From assembly GCA_030562195.1 (NCBI GenBank), contig JAUJPP010000005.1:37435106-37499105 (forward strand): a stretch of 64,000 nucleotides of DNA, written 5' to 3'. A program made the translations under genes and the position numbers. The notes beneath the pieces were generated by a model. The model was not told the origin of the DNA. It did no database searches and worked only from the letters and a program-made list of their open reading frames with translations. Each line of letters starts with the position of its first letter. Position 1 is the stretch's first letter. Below, in pieces: positions 12,426 to 26,225 of this stretch. Source of the DNA: Nipponacmea schrenckii (lineage: Eukaryota > Mollusca > Gastropoda > Lottiidae).

Positions 12426-12431
12426 AATAAA
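12426..12431 (+). terminator. Polyadenylation signal AATAAA of the SCP gene
   Basis: AATAAA lies 63 bases after the predicted stop codon of the SCP precursor, in an AT-rich context. Confidence 0.5.
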
Positions 12432-12939
12432 AATTTCAGTTCTTCTAAAATGCCAACAGTATATTGAAGCTAATGTTCAAACTATGTGGGTTCCGTATAA
12501 GGAAACCAGTTAATGTGTGTCGAAGTCGAAGATGCATGCTGTGAGGTTGCCACGGGTAATGATCTAGTTGAGAAACAAAAGAGACTGTCTGAAACTTGAC
12601 GACTCTTATCGGGGCAGCTTTGTTGCAAAGATGTTATGCAAAATGAAACTCATACTATTTGACTGGGTTCCTAAATCTTTTTGATTTATACTTTCATCTG
12701 AAATTTTTCATTAAGATTATCCAGACCTAAAAAATACATCTGAACTACAAAATGTTTCCTTCCATCATATGAGACGCATCGAAACATGGGTTTGATTCCG
12801 TGACTCAAGAAGCCTGACAAAACCCAGATTACCGTCAGCGCTTTTAGGACCAGAAGGTCCACAGTCAATTCATCTAGGTTTAAATTTGATGTACAGAACA
12901 AGCTCATTCAATCTTGATGTTCTGAACACCAAGAATGAA

Positions 12940-13087
12940 CATGTTCTGTACAAAAGAATAAACTAGATCTGAACACCAAGAATGAACAGATCAAGTTCAT
13001 TCTTGATGTACAGATTAAGATCATCTTGATGAAAATTGTTCTTGGTGTTCAGGTCTAGTTTATTCTTTTGTACAGAACATGTTCATT
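12940..13087. repeat. Long imperfect inverted repeat (arms about 45 bp)
   Basis: The left arm, about 12940-12987, reads through TGTACAAAAGAATAAACTAG and GAACACCAAGAATGAAC. The right arm, about 13039-13084, is its reverse complement with few mismatches. The loop and both flanks contain more copies of a GTTCATTCTTGATGT motif in both orientations, so the locus is a cluster of short motifs rather than a clean transposon. No target-site duplication was recognised. Confidence 0.6.
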
Positions 13088-13799
13088 CTATGTGTTTAGA
13101 ACATGTTCATTCGTGGTGTACAGAACCATACTGAGTGTTATATTTAACTTCTCAATCCAAATAAGAATCAAAAGGTTTCGGACAGAGCTGTTTATTGCTT
13201 TGTGCATTTTATGTCTAGAGCTAAGTTATTTGTATATTGAATGACTGCAGAGATGTAATTATATGATTTACCAAATTTTAGTGACGTCCTTTCTTTTATC
13301 ACTTTTCAAAATAAATGAGACGTCAGGTTCGTTTGAAATGACAAAGATTTGAACAATGAGCTGTGTAATGTTCTTTGAAGCCAGTCATTTTAAGAAAACT
13401 TCTTTATTGATCGTGCTGTGTACATTTTACTTACGATGAAAATGAAAGTGATAAGAGTAGTTAATATAAAGTTACACAGGCGAATGAATATCTATAATGT
13501 AATTCTACACATGATTCTGTAATACACAATGATTCGACAATTTACAGTTATAATTCTGTCTGCTGGAATAGATGTAATTTTTCTGTATTTGTATGTATAT
13601 CTCTGTTGGCTAAATTTATGAAAATCCTTTTACAAAGTTCGTAGAATCAATATCTTTCTTTTCTACAATATGTTTACCCTTTTAACGGTTTAGCCTATAC
13701 TCCTTGTATAATGTATACAACTGGATTTTAATCAAAATTATCTTAACTGTGAAATCCGCTTAATGCATGAAATAAAAAAAGAATTACTAAAGTTTAAAA

Positions 13800-14120
13800 T
13801 TGTGAGATTTAAATTCCGTTTGTTTGTTAAATTAAAATTGGAAAGGTTTTTCCCAACCCAAATTTTTTTGGGTTGGGAAACCCGTCCCTTGGGAACTGCG
13901 ATAAATTTTTAAGGAATTTAAAAACTAACTTAAAAAATTTTCTTTGGTAAAAAATTTGAGGGCAAATGAACGTGGGAATAATTATATCGATTCAAAAACC
14001 TGCCTTTTAATCCAAAATTTTTAAAAAAATTTTTAAAACCTCAAAACGAACTGTCACCATTCGTTATTTTTGAAAAATTCGTGTGGGTTTAATTTGATTA
14101 AATTTAAAAGGGAAATATTT
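13800..14120. other. Homopolymer-rich patch, possible local assembly noise
   Basis: The texture changes abruptly to runs of A, T and short G stretches. A perfect 12-bp hairpin is present (TTTCCCAACCCA at 13849-13860 against its complement at 13869-13880). No gene is visible. Uncorrected long-read sequence or a degenerate repeat could both produce this texture. Confidence 0.35.
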
Positions 14121-15040
14121 AACTGCGATAGAAAAAATCTGAATAAATCTCATCGTATCCGTTTCTATAAGGACTTGCACAACGTGTATGAGCACACGAA
14201 TTTATTCTAGGCACTAAACTTCATTAAAAGACAGTAAAGATATTGAGTCAATCAAGACATTACCGGCTATTGTGTAAAGCGCCTGTGACTAAAACGGTAC
14301 CAAAATACAGTTGAGGGGAAAGAACGGAAATGGCTATCACTTAACTGCATTGTAGTGTCATGTGAGGTATGTGGATGGGCTCATAAAAGTTTAGTTTTGA
14401 AACGATACCAAATACAAAATTGACTCGTTATGGTGAGATTATCTAAAATAAGTGATTCCGAAATTTGATCGGACCAGATCCATTTTAATTCTAGACATCC
14501 CACTTTTATTTCACTTTCGGGGCACGATTGGGGTTGGAAGATCTGTCATGCTCAAGAACATATAACCTAATAAGTATACATTGGAAAACTCTTTTCCCAA
14601 AAACACGCATTTACCCAATATGAATACATTCAAGCCAGGAATAACTATTTTGCGACTTATTATGAGTAGGCCTACCTAAAATGGAAAGTCCTGTATTTCG
14701 GGACATTGAGAACTAACAAACCATAATTCATACTTTTGCTAAAATTTTGAATTGATAGTCTGAAAAGGAGGTCTTTTTTAATGTATTCTCTAACTGTCAG
14801 GACGACTAGACAAAAGCATGTGACCTTGTGCTTCAAAGTTGTCTGAAAGAGTTGTCTGATGAAGACTCGGTACGAGGTACGAGCAAGATGTTCAAGGTAA
14901 AGGTCTTAAGGCTTTTATTGTAAATTCATACGTTGTAACCTAACTGGAACATCCATTAAAGATATTTTACCAATGACAGAAGCTATTTGTAGTCCGAGTA
15001 ACGGCAAATAAAACGAATCATGAAATCAATGAACGCTATT
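14121..15040. other. Intergenic stretch, nothing recognised
   Basis: The DNA is AT-rich with no ORF, splice-supported exon or clear repeat that I can defend. Confidence 0.5.
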
Positions 15041-15049
15041 AAATTTCCA

Positions 15050-15441
15050 GAATACAGTTATTGACTTCATTCAAGAAGAGTGTCAGAAAATTACAATTAA
15101 AATGCATCGCCATCAACTTTACTGTCGTATTTGTTGACTGAACAAAAGCGTTCGATACAGTTGGAAAAACACGTTTATTCCTGAGGGAATGACTGAATCT
15201 CTGCACAAAGAAATGATGAGAAATATTAGTGCTGAAGGTGAAGTTTCAGAAGAGTTTGGTTTATCTCACCAACGGTGCCATGCGTATTAACTCTCACACT
15301 TTTCAACATAACACTTCAACTTTGCTACAAGGATACCTCAAGAAAAACCTTCAGTTGAAAAAGATCAATTTCGACTCCAGGAGAACAGCAGTCAACAGAC
15401 TTGGTAGCTTCTGGAATCATCAGCATGATGAAGAAGAGTAA
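15050..15441 (+). pseudogene. Degenerate LINE reverse-transcriptase fragment
   Basis: Around 15121-15168 a frame reads TVVFVD, stop, TKAFDTVG, which is the conserved reverse-transcriptase block (FxDxTKAFDTV) of non-LTR retrotransposons, broken by an in-frame stop. Just downstream another frame reads EGMTESLHKEMMRNISAEGE and then LVYLTNGA, the following part of the same domain. Frames shift repeatedly and the remainder to 15441 is unrelated tail. This is a dead copy with no intact ORF. Confidence 0.65.
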
Positions 15442-18412
15442 ATGGGAGGCAACTCTAATTATTATAATTGGTCCAAATTGCAGTTGGAAATATATTTAGC
15501 CGGCACTGCAGTCTGTACTTACAGTACGTAAATTTGGAACAGGAAATGTAAGAGTAAGAATTAATGGTTAACGAATGTAAATGGTATGCCATTAGTGCAC
15601 CTATATGGCATGTTAATGTAAGATTAATCCCACCGGCATTTGAAATACAATCATAAGTGGAAATCAACATTAGCATAAAATCTTATATTCCAGGTTCAAG
15701 AGACATTCATTATATCAAGTACTATGTTACACTGGCATTAGCATAAATGATAGAATAAATTATTCCGGATCTGTCCATAAATTTTCAGACTGATTTCTAT
15801 GTTTGATTAATGGTTATTAACCCTAGTTGCAAAACTCTCAAAACATTTTAATAATTTTAATTTTACTTGGTTCATTTTTTGTGATCTAATAGTTTTTGAG
15901 GCACGATAGTTATCAGGTATACTGATGGGCATGTTATATACACAACTTACTGTATCTTACTGTAAAACGTTCTTTGGAAAACTTATAGGCTTCTTGAAAT
16001 TTATAGTGTTATAAAATAACATTAATACATTGTGATTAAGGGAGATTGTATCTCCAAATCTTATAATTTTGTGAAATTTTCATTTTCCCTTCTGTATTAT
16101 AGGCTTTGGATCCATTTTAAATCATTTGTTGATTATCTGTACGAGCAGTTAAGAATTAAAAACAAATGCGGGATAAGGGCTTCTTAGCTATGTGGACTCA
16201 GCGACAGACACCAATTTGATATCTAGTTACAGTATGACCGCAGGCGTTCCTGAAAAGTATCACAGTAATTTGAATAGTACAGTTCAAAAAATAAATAAGA
16301 CCTACATTACAGACAAGACAACTCAGCTTTGTATTCTTTGTCTTGCCAAGAGTACCAAAGCCAACCAGACCGAAGAATCATTGCGGGTAATCATGTCCAC
16401 AAGCAAAGTATGTGTGCAGTGGAATTACAGTATTTACTTCTAGAATGAGGAAATAGTATGGTGGTAGAAAGGGCGTAATCAGTAATACTGCTTTAATTAT
16501 ATACTTATGTGTCACTTAAAAACATCATTATGATCAATATGAAGAAATGGAGTTGGAAATTATGTCTATGTCACAGGTCGTGTCCTAATTAATATATTCA
16601 CCTAAAAACTTAATCACAACCAGATATATTTATGGAGACCTGAATGCACGGGATGTTTATTTCAGCATTTGCGTGTATAGAATAAAACGTTTTTCTATTT
16701 GCACTGACTCAACCTTGGAAAGCAACAACCAAACATAATTTGCAGATATTGGCCAAATGATTTCCGACAAAGACAATAGCAACAAATTATATCAAGCGGC
16801 AGATTTCCCTCGACTGATGTGGACACCTGGCTATACTGATACGATATATCGAAAAAAAAAATAGGTATTGATATTCGAAATCCTTCTAGGCATTATAAAT
16901 ACATAAGTTAAGAACGTAGAAAAATCTAAGTCAAGTTTTGGATAAAATAAAAATTCAGATTATATACGATTCATTGACGTTGATCACTGATCTATCATCT
17001 CTCAAAATTTAGTTTTTACTGTAAAAATATAACATTAATCAAAAGAGTGGTTTTCACCAAATCATTGTCCACTTAGTAGCCATGGTGTTTACGTTTCATG
17101 CTATTGTTAGAAATCCTCTTTTTGCATGCCCATTATTCAAACTATTTAGTCTAGATTTTGAATTTGATGTTTGAAATTCAGCTAAAGGCGTAATGATTTT
17201 TCTGAAAATACTCGTTTTGTGTGCAGTAAAATCGAAGTTAAATTTGGTGATTTAACATGGAAACAGATAACAAAGAAGTGACAGGACTAAGTCCGTTTAG
17301 CCAGAACTATTTAAGTATGTGAGAACCGTATCTAATTATTTACCTCCCCTTGTCAACCCTAGTTGTCATTGTTTCATGTAAAACGCCATTCTCACAAAGT
17401 TACAACACACATTCTATTTATTTGAGTGTGGCCTACTACGAACTGAAGCACTTGCAAAGATGAGCTCCATCATCTTCACCAAAGTCCTCAGATCCACCTG
17501 TTATTTCTTCAATCCATCCATATAACCCTTTGTAAACACAGTACAAGGCTTATTGTTATTATTCTAAATATATAACTCTTATTTCAAGAAAGATATACCA
17601 ACAGCTTTTCTAATAAATACAGTGGTGTCCCAAAAGCCAAGATCATGTTAATTCTCAAATTGTTCAAGGGGCATAACTCTTCTTAAAATTTTAATGAAAC
17701 TTTTCGTTCTCGCTTGCAACTTAGCAACAAATGATCATATTCCAAGTCTTTTGCTGTTGCTTAAGGTGAAAAGACTCGATACTTACACATTATTTTATAT
17801 TTATATAACAATTGTCCTTATATTTCACGAATTTTAATACTTTGATAGTTTGATTTGATAAAGATAATTTTAAAAAAAAAATATTTAAAAAAATAAATTA
17901 TTAAAATTTGAAAAAATATATAAATAAATATAAATATCAATAATTAGAGAAAAATTTTAAATAGTTTATTCCTCTTTCTCAATTACGACTTAATTAAATT
18001 ATTTATTACAAAATGCCCTGTGGCTTAAAAAGGTGACCAAAACATTGTTTACCGGTGACTTCAAATGACTTTAATTAAGGTATCAAATCTATCAAAAAAG
18101 ATCAGATTATACAATGCAATATTTCTCCGCATCTTTGTGAATATTAATTGAACTGCCGACTAATTATTGTCATTAATTAAGAGATGACATATTCTGTAAT
18201 TAAATGATATGTAATATTTCGCGTGCCTTTGACGTTTGTATCTAAATATTGACATCTTCCTCGAAAATATGATGGATTCAGATGGGGATTCCTCACAACC
18301 TTACCGCATACATTCCTCGCATAGCATCCCTGGTCGTTTATAAGCAACCCACATCCACTCATCATCATTCAGTCTCGGTTATTTGGAGGAAACAAGTCAA
18401 TCACAGTTCAAT
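15442..18412. other. Intergenic stretch before the Cys-rich family, nothing recognised
   Basis: The stretch is AT-rich. A low-complexity A/T patch lies at about 17870-17960. ORFs such as 16192-16443 lack recognisable domains. No tRNA or repeat was identified with confidence. Confidence 0.5.
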
Positions 18413-21400
18413 ATGGCTATTAAACAACTCCTAGGTAAGATAGCATAATTTTAAATTATAAAACTTAATCTTGAAACCATCTGAACATGCTACAATATAC
18501 GATGTCGAATAAGTGTTGTTTATCGGATGGGACGAATCATCATCTATTTGTGACTTATTTACGTTCAATATTTGCTTTCTAAATCTCTTTACAAGGTATT
18601 TCTTTTTTGCATTAAAAAATCCTTTATCGGTTTAAAAATATGTCAAGTTATCGATTTACTTGGATGATAATGTAAAATTTATAAATAATATTATTCTGTT
18701 AAAAGTTAATCATTAATATGTTATTTTTAATCGATCCGTAAAGTATTTGTAATTTTTTCATTACTTCAAAACAACTTTAAAGAAACTAAAGAAATGTCGG
18801 GTATGAAAGTACATTTGATTTTATTTTTCAGTGGCTGGATGCTGTCTGGTCTTGGTGGTATTATTCGATCTTGCCACCTGTCAACAAGGTTCCAATTCAC
18901 AATGTCAACAAACTTTTGTCAACAATGCTATGAAGTGTGTACAGAACGGCAGTGTCAATTATCAGAATTTGTTGTATCTGACATCCAATAGATCACGAGG
19001 TAGTGCTCCACCAGAGGGAACCGAGGCGTTTAAAAACAGAGCTTGTCTGTAAGTACCATTATTTGATTTATGATGTCCAAAACCAATCTTGTTTCCCTTT
19101 GCACATAACAAAATAATAAGTCATATGATTACTCTTCCGGCTCTAAATGATGTTTATTACTAGAGTCGATTCTTGCAGCAGCATCATCGTGGTTAGAAAA
19201 CGATTAATTAAAATTGGTTTAATCATCTGCCTAACAGTTGGCTATTTGTAAAAGGAATGGCATCAACACCGACTCTTGAACGCACAATCCTTATACATGA
19301 CAGCTAAAGATTGAAAATGATGAAAATATGTAGATAATCGGGCCTGTAAATAATTTTCCTTGTTTTTAATTATAGATCACGAATGACTATAGACAGTTGT
19401 GGTAAGATGATAGCGGCGACAATGAGGAACAGCACCATGTGTATGAGCCCAATGGAACAACAGCAACTCATGTTAACAGCTGCCGGCATATTTGGTGAAT
19501 TTGACAGAGTCTGTGCTCATCGTAAGTTTCTCACAAAATCAATATTCACTAACCTATCAAGTCATGATTTCTCCTGATGCCACAATACGACTAGGTTTGT
19601 CAACACAGATTCCCGTTGGGAGTTACTACGTAGATAATGCCGAATTTAATGTTAATATTGCTAAAAAATTTGAGCTTCAACGATGGGAAGTAACTCTTTA
19701 TAAATACCTTTCTAAATTCGATTGCTGTTATGTCCCTTTAACTATATACTGAGTTGGCTATATATTAACGTAGTTAATAAAATTCACAACATTACTTTTA
19801 AGCCCGGAGGTCATAAGACAATTATATCGACGTTTCCAACGATTTCTTCTCTTAAAAGACTTGAAGAATAACAATTTTCTTTTTTTTTTTGCAAATGGAT
19901 TATACTTGTTTTGGTTTGAAAAAACAATGCACGTGAAAAGGCTCCAGAATAATTTTCACTTAAGGGCAAAAAAAGTTTTCAATTTTATTATAAAGAGCGG
20001 TAGTTTTTGTTCCTTCTCAAGTAGTCAATTTGTTTTGTCTCAACTTCTAATGTACATGTGGACGTATAAAATTGTATCGCCTTATATTTCAGCTTGTCGC
20101 TACACCTTGACACAAGAAATCCGCCAGTGTTTCTCCTACTCCATGAAAGGCGGGAATTCTCAGATCAACCCGCAAACGTTTTTAGATGAGGCTTCCAGGG
20201 GGCGCGGCAGTATAATTGGTTCTACACATGAGCAAGTGCATGATTTCTGTTTGTAAGTACATGGTATTTAACTTCTTTGTAAACGGCAATAGCATAGGAT
20301 AGGATAAGATAGATTATATAGAATAGAATTTTATGATCTTGAATGAACAAGGAAACTTCCCTTTAACTGTTTTTGAAGATAGCTAATGATAATTAATACA
20401 AGATTTAATTAATATAATTGACAAGCAAGATGATTAATTAGTTTCCCCGGGACAAAATGTTTCCAATTATTAATCCACCGTATTACATCCGTCTCGTCCC
20501 TCCACTTTCATAAAACTTTGATTTTCGATACTTTCGCGACGATGCACGGTTTGTTTAAATTTCTCTAATTTCAATTTCAAATTCCTATAGATTGCTATTC
20601 TGTAACGAATATTCAGTTTCAAACATGAAAGAATGTTATTTATCACACATAAGTTGATTATTAAGTTTTCGATCAAAGATTCCCACTCATTTTTCTAACA
20701 TATTGACCACCCTCAGTAGGGGATAATCTAGGGTGTAATATTTCATTGTAGATGTCGAGATGTTCTGACTTTATTAAAATAAAATTAATATTGTGATTAT
20801 TTCGCTTACCTTACATTTAAATAATGTTTCATTTTTTAGAAATCGTCAGTCTCTATTGTCGTGCATCAAGAATAAAATTAACATCTGTCCCGATGGACAG
20901 TATATGATGAAGAAGATGAAAATTGATATCATGTCCTTGGAAAGAGCTTTTGATTTATTGTGTCAACACCCTAATGGTAAGACTCTTTTTTTGTTTGATT
21001 AAATAAAACCATTTTTATATTAATGCAAATACATAAGCTGTTCATTAGAAATTCCGGAAACAACGTGTGGAGATTCGTAGGATTAGATCGGATTGATCGC
21101 ATTTCTACTAAGGCAATAATACCATCGTTGTTTGTTGCTTCCAGATTTAATTTGAAAAATTAAAGTCCAAATTGACACAAGTTGCTAGCAGATATAACTT
21201 TCCAGTCCATGTACCCGTTCAATAGGATGCAATTCTGACCCAAGAGTATCGTTTATTGAAACTTGCAGCATTAAAGCACGTCATATTTTTAACTTTCAGT
21301 ATATCTTCACGGTCTCCAGTGTTTCAATGACCCTACCCAGGAGGTTCAAGTCTGTTACCGAGAAATGGACAATAAATTAACAAACATGCAAATTCTGGAA

Positions 21401-22016
21401 CGACAACAAACTCTTACCGACCAACAAATCTATATGCAAGAATGCAGGTGGGTACTCCTATTACCTTCTTGTGTAGTCACTATAACACTTTCTTTGATTG
21501 ATAACAACTGTTTCAAACGAAAAGAATTTGCAAGACCTATACCAATTCACATCATACTGTGTATTTTAAACATCATTGTTTGCATATTGAAACACTAAAC
21601 ATCTGGATTTATATTATAACTGTTTTTCCATATAGTTAACGGAAAGCTTTATTTTTATAACTTTTTTTTAAAGGAGTATGCCAATTCCATAAATCGTCTT
21701 GTATTTGTGAATTTAATTTTCCTCTTTTCATGCTTTCAGCATTCGTCTGAGTTTGATGGATTGTGAAATGGGAGCATGGAGAAGACGCCAACATGCACCT
21801 TGCCACCCTGCCATACTTGGTTTACATACTGAATTGGAATGCCGATTACTCCCTGATTACTGTATGAATTTGTTCCCAAGTTTGGTCCAACAACACTGTT
21901 CCCCCATGAATTTCCACCAAGAACAGAGAGCTCAGTTTGCTGGTGCCGCCTCTACGACTATCACCCTTACAACATTGGCCGCCATGTTATTGGTTACTTT
22001 CTTTGCTAGATCATAA
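18413..22016 (+). CDS. Cys-rich secreted, probably GPI-anchored protein, three-module family, copy 1 (368 aa)
   Basis: Seven exons: 18413-18434, 18832-19048, 19376-19521, 20093-20252, 20840-20976, 21300-21447 and 21740-22016 (stop). All are GT-AG; intron phases are 1,2,1,2,1,2; total 1107 bp. Exon 1 plus the start of exon 2 give the signal peptide MAIKQLLVAGCCLVLVVLFD, with cleavage likely near ATC-QQG. Exons 2, 4 and 6 each contain C-x10-C (starting CQQTF, CRYTL and CFNDP) followed by a third Cys near the exon end. Exons 3, 5 and 7 carry further Cys, and exons 3 and 5 end in C-x-H. The C-terminus (small residues, then a hydrophobic tail ending LLVTFFARS) looks like a GPI-attachment signal. 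I do not recognise the family; a resemblance to the nematode T20D4.11-like (DUF19) Cys pattern is only a guess. It is the most diverged of the three tandem copies. Confidence 0.85.
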
Positions 22017-25000
22017 ACGTACCCAAGGCATCAATGCTAGCAAACAATAACTATAAGATATCATAACTCATTATTTTCTAGCAATATAGCAGTCGAAACA
22101 GTAATATACTAGAGTTAGACTAATTAAAATACGGGATTTTCAAGTTTCGATGTCTTGAAGTTGAAACTATTCGGATTATGAAATGTACATTTAAAGCAAT
22201 TGGCAAACTATGTTTGTATTTTTTCTTTCATCAAAAAAAAAAACTCTTAATGTTGTCAGTTAACTTAAAATGACTTGATTACGTAAACGTCAATTAGTCA
22301 ATGACTTTCATAAAACATTAAGAATACACTTCGATTATAAGTTTGGTTTAGGAAAGTATGGAATAGTGCTTGAAATTTGTTGTCGAATGTAAAATTATCC
22401 ATAATTAAGAATTTCCAATTATAACTTCTTCTTTATCATCACAAATGTTCGAATGACGTCACTTAACCGTTTGACTGAATGAATTTTTGTTTGACGGATA
22501 ATATCGTTAGGAAATCATTTTTTTGTAAATTTTGTAGGGTGTTTAATTTTTTATCTTGGTTTTTTTGTCATTTTCATTGTGTATATATTCATGGTATTTC
22601 ATCATTATATTATTTCATATTTGGTTTAATTGAAAGCAGTAGTTGATAAAGTCCCATTTGTCAAGGTGTCCGCATAGTCATACTAGTTCATAGACTACGA
22701 CATGCAGACGCAAGTGATGTTTGTACATACCTTTGTATTATGTATATTTTTATTATTCAATAAAGCAGTTCGGTTTAAAATTTTTTATTTTTTTTTTTAT
22801 TTTATTGTGTACCTACGTTCTGGATCTGCATCTTATATTATTTCTATTTGGTTTATTGAAAGCAACCTTGATCAACCCTTTTAAATTCCGCATAGCATCG
22901 TTCATAAAACTCGTCTCAGCCAAAGAAATATTTGTCAATTTGAAAATTTGGGTATATTTTTTATCGAAGCCCAACCAAAATTGGAACAATTTCAGCTCTT
23001 CATTTAAAAGTATACGCCCGGACTCATGTCTTTTTTCAACCCCGTTGTCAAAACGTAACTGGCTTAATGTTGATCCTTTGGATCGAAAACCTCGCCAAAA
23101 TTTTGAAATTTGGTGTATTTTTTAAAAGGCCAACCTAAAATTCCCTTGAGAAGCAAGGACACTGGATAGTCTCTGAACCTGTCGCGAAAGTGTTAACCAT
23201 CGCACTCTCCACTTCCCCAATACGTACTAATAATGCATGACAACCAGCCTAACCCAGAGGCTATTTATGACTTGTACCATATTTATCACCTTATCAATCA
23301 GCTGAAGCGATGATTTCACAGATATTACTGACGTTAATCGAATATTAATTATTATCCTTAATTAGTGTGTAAACAAAATATTTCTTGCGGCAATTTAAAA
23401 ATCTTTTCTTTCTAAAAAAAGTTAACAGCATACTGTCTTGCTTGTTTGTAAATATGAAATATATTTGGAATATAAAAAAAAAATTGATAAAATGGTATAA
23501 TATTTCAAAGCATTCCATGGCGTTTTGTCGTCTTTTATATTTGAACAAGAACTCAAATAAAAAATTAAACAAGTTATAAATTATTTTAAGCATTTTTGAT
23601 AAAACACCCAAGTTTTATATCCACTTTAATATCTGGAAGTAACTTAACTTCCCCTATTTCAGTACAATTTCTTTAATATAACAAAAATAAAATGTACATT
23701 TTATTTTTTCGTTGTTTTGAAAAAACTTATTTCTTGACAATCTGGAAGTTAAAATTAATTTAAATATTTTTTCCCTAGAATTTTTTTATTTACATTTTGT
23801 AAAAAAAGTACATTTTATTATTGGAAGTTTTTTCATATTTCCGTTTAAATTTTTTTTCTTTCTATAATTACAAATTTTTTGTAAGTTGTAAACCTCTGTT
23901 TTTCCCCGAAAACGTAAAACATTTAAAAAAAAAAAAGTCGCAATGTTTTGGAAGAAAAAAGTACAGCTGGTGTCAAATCTCTTCGAAATTGTAACAAGTG
24001 ACGATATTGTGGAGAATGGTTTTTTTTTAACCTTCTATCTCTTGACCTACCTTCCGATTTGCGTCATTCGAATATTAAGAAATAGTTACTTCTCTAGAAG
24101 GGTTGTTTGTCACACTGGATTAAGTAATTTTATTTATATATTGAATTGTAACATTTTGTTCTCAAAATTCAAATAGGCATAATTCTTGCCGGATTTCAAC
24201 GAAACACACCGTTACATCAAAGCAGGTGCTTCTTAAAGGGTCTCAAAGAAGTTGTCTAGACTTATTATTTGGTTGTATTTGCGAAATTTAAATTCTTTAT
24301 CAATTGCCTATGGTTTAAAAAAGTCAATGAAGCATCAAAGAGAATTCGTAACTATTATACCACCAGACCACAATAACGTAATAACTTATTTAGGATAAAA
24401 TTGTCAGTTTTTAAGACAAAAAGTGGACTAACTTGATTAACCAAATTTTCGCCTCGGTGTATTGAGGAATGGAAAATGAGGGCGGGGTGGGGGTGTAACT
24501 TTTATTAATACGTTGATGTGGTCTGGTGGTAGCTGCGATAGCTGTGTCACTTTCGGTTAAGTGTTTTTGGAATTGCAGGAACCACAGTCACTAGACGATG
24601 AATCTGAATGTCACTAAAAGGTTAAAAGGGCTACAGAACCTCTTTACAATCCCTTGAACGTTGTTTTGTTTATTTACTGAATGAGTCGTATCATATAAAT
24701 AGGTGATAATAATCAGTTTTATCATTTTAAACAAGTGGTTGCAAGAAATGCCTACTTTAAAGTAGCCTACATTCCGGTTTAAACACAGGTTTACATTATT
24801 TGGTCGTTATCCAAGATCTCATTAATATACATCATCACACCAAATTTTGCTAATTTTGGTGAGTTTTGAATATGTCAAGGGCAGAAGCTGAGTTCACTGA
24901 AAACTCGTCAATATCGAACTTGTTAAAGATTTCATCAATAAAATAATCACACTAAATTTTATTGAATCAGATGAAAACTGTTTTCTCTAGATCGTTCACA

Positions 25001-26047
25001 TTATAATGGTGGGCGTACAAACACGGACAACTGAACGCATGGTCATTGAACCTATTTATTATCAACCAGGTTGAACCCTAATGTCTTCATCTACAACATT
25101 AGACCGAGTATATTGCGTAGATATGTAATTGTACACAACGTGAACCATTTTTTTGTAACCAATTTGTCGGATTTTCTAACCACAAATAATGTAAATAAAT
25201 AACAGAAAAAAGCAAATAAAAACAGACTACGTAAGAAATTAAATTGAATGTAAAGAGGATGTGGTTATTTTTTTGTTTTCTGCTTAACATGAGCCGTGTA
25301 ATGTTTTAATGTTATTGAACGAGAGATAAGTACTTTCATGCAGCGCTATTTTCCTGAAAGAAGACGGAAAATGATTCTTTCTATTTATTGTACGCATACT
25401 TTGAAGAATAATTTCCCAAAAACTTGTTTTTTCCTATGAGTATATTTCCCCCCACTAGGTTCCCACGCAGCATCATCGACTAAGTCGTACTTGTCACTTG
25501 GTTAATTAGAGATTATCAAATAATTAGCATCATTTAATTTATATTTTCAACCCAAAATTAATGATTATCTACCTATAGTATCCAATCAAATGTCGACTAT
25601 GTTCCACTGGAAACGAACCATAATAGGTTTTGTAAATATGCCTTGGGTTATTTTGGTGAAAAAAATGTTACTAACCATAGATTGTGTAAGATAACATGAG
25701 AAAGTTCATGTCAAAATTTAATTGCTTGTGAAACTTTACTTCCGGGTCTAGTTATAATACAACCAATCAAAAACTCATTTAACTTGACATTTTGTTTTAA
25801 TGACCATACGGTAGAGGTCAACTGATGTTCACTGAATCCTTAAATTCATGCTTGTATGGTTACTTCTGTTTTAGATTTTCAGTTTATTTGATTTTATTTC
25901 ATTTGAAGATATAAGCATCGATTTATCTTTTATCATTTTCGTATTTCTATAATGCATCTAATTCGAAATACCCTAGAGTAGCTTGTAAATAATTTACCAA
26001 TTATCCATGTCCATTAAAAAATATTGAAGATGTACGTTAAATTAAAA
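22017..26047. other. Intergenic stretch between copies 1 and 2
   Basis: The DNA is AT-rich with low-complexity A/T tracts (for example 22780-22810 and 23890-23940). Two diverged stretches about 150 bp apart near 22930-23140 share similar wording. Sequence at about 24100-25080 (CATCATCACACCAAATTTTG and similar) looks like a degenerate dispersed repeat. ORFs here, including 22721-23125, have biased composition and no recognisable domain. Confidence 0.4.
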
Positions 26048-26055
26048 TGACGTCA
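26048..26055 (+). promoter_or_regulatory. CRE-like palindrome TGACGTCA upstream of copy 2
   Basis: A perfect TGACGTCA lies 178 bp before the copy 2 start codon. The same octamer is found 142 bp before the copy 3 start codon, in a similar AT-rich setting. CRE octamers bind CREB/ATF-type bZIP factors; a function here is inferred only from position and conservation between the paralogues. Confidence 0.45.
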
Positions 26056-26225
26056 TGCTAATGATCGTTACTGATTGGATATTATGAATTATTAACAATT
26101 ATACAATTTTCCACGACTGACTGACCATCACGGTGCTTTAAATTGAATCCGAATTGTTGAAAGTTCATTCGAATCATTTCATTTAATCGGATCAGTAGTA
26201 TTAAGTGAAAAATAGCAAACTTAAA

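Noticed and set aside
22721..23125. 134-codon ORF, Phe/Leu/Ile-rich
   Set aside because: Biased composition in AT-rich DNA, no domain, and no flanking exons.
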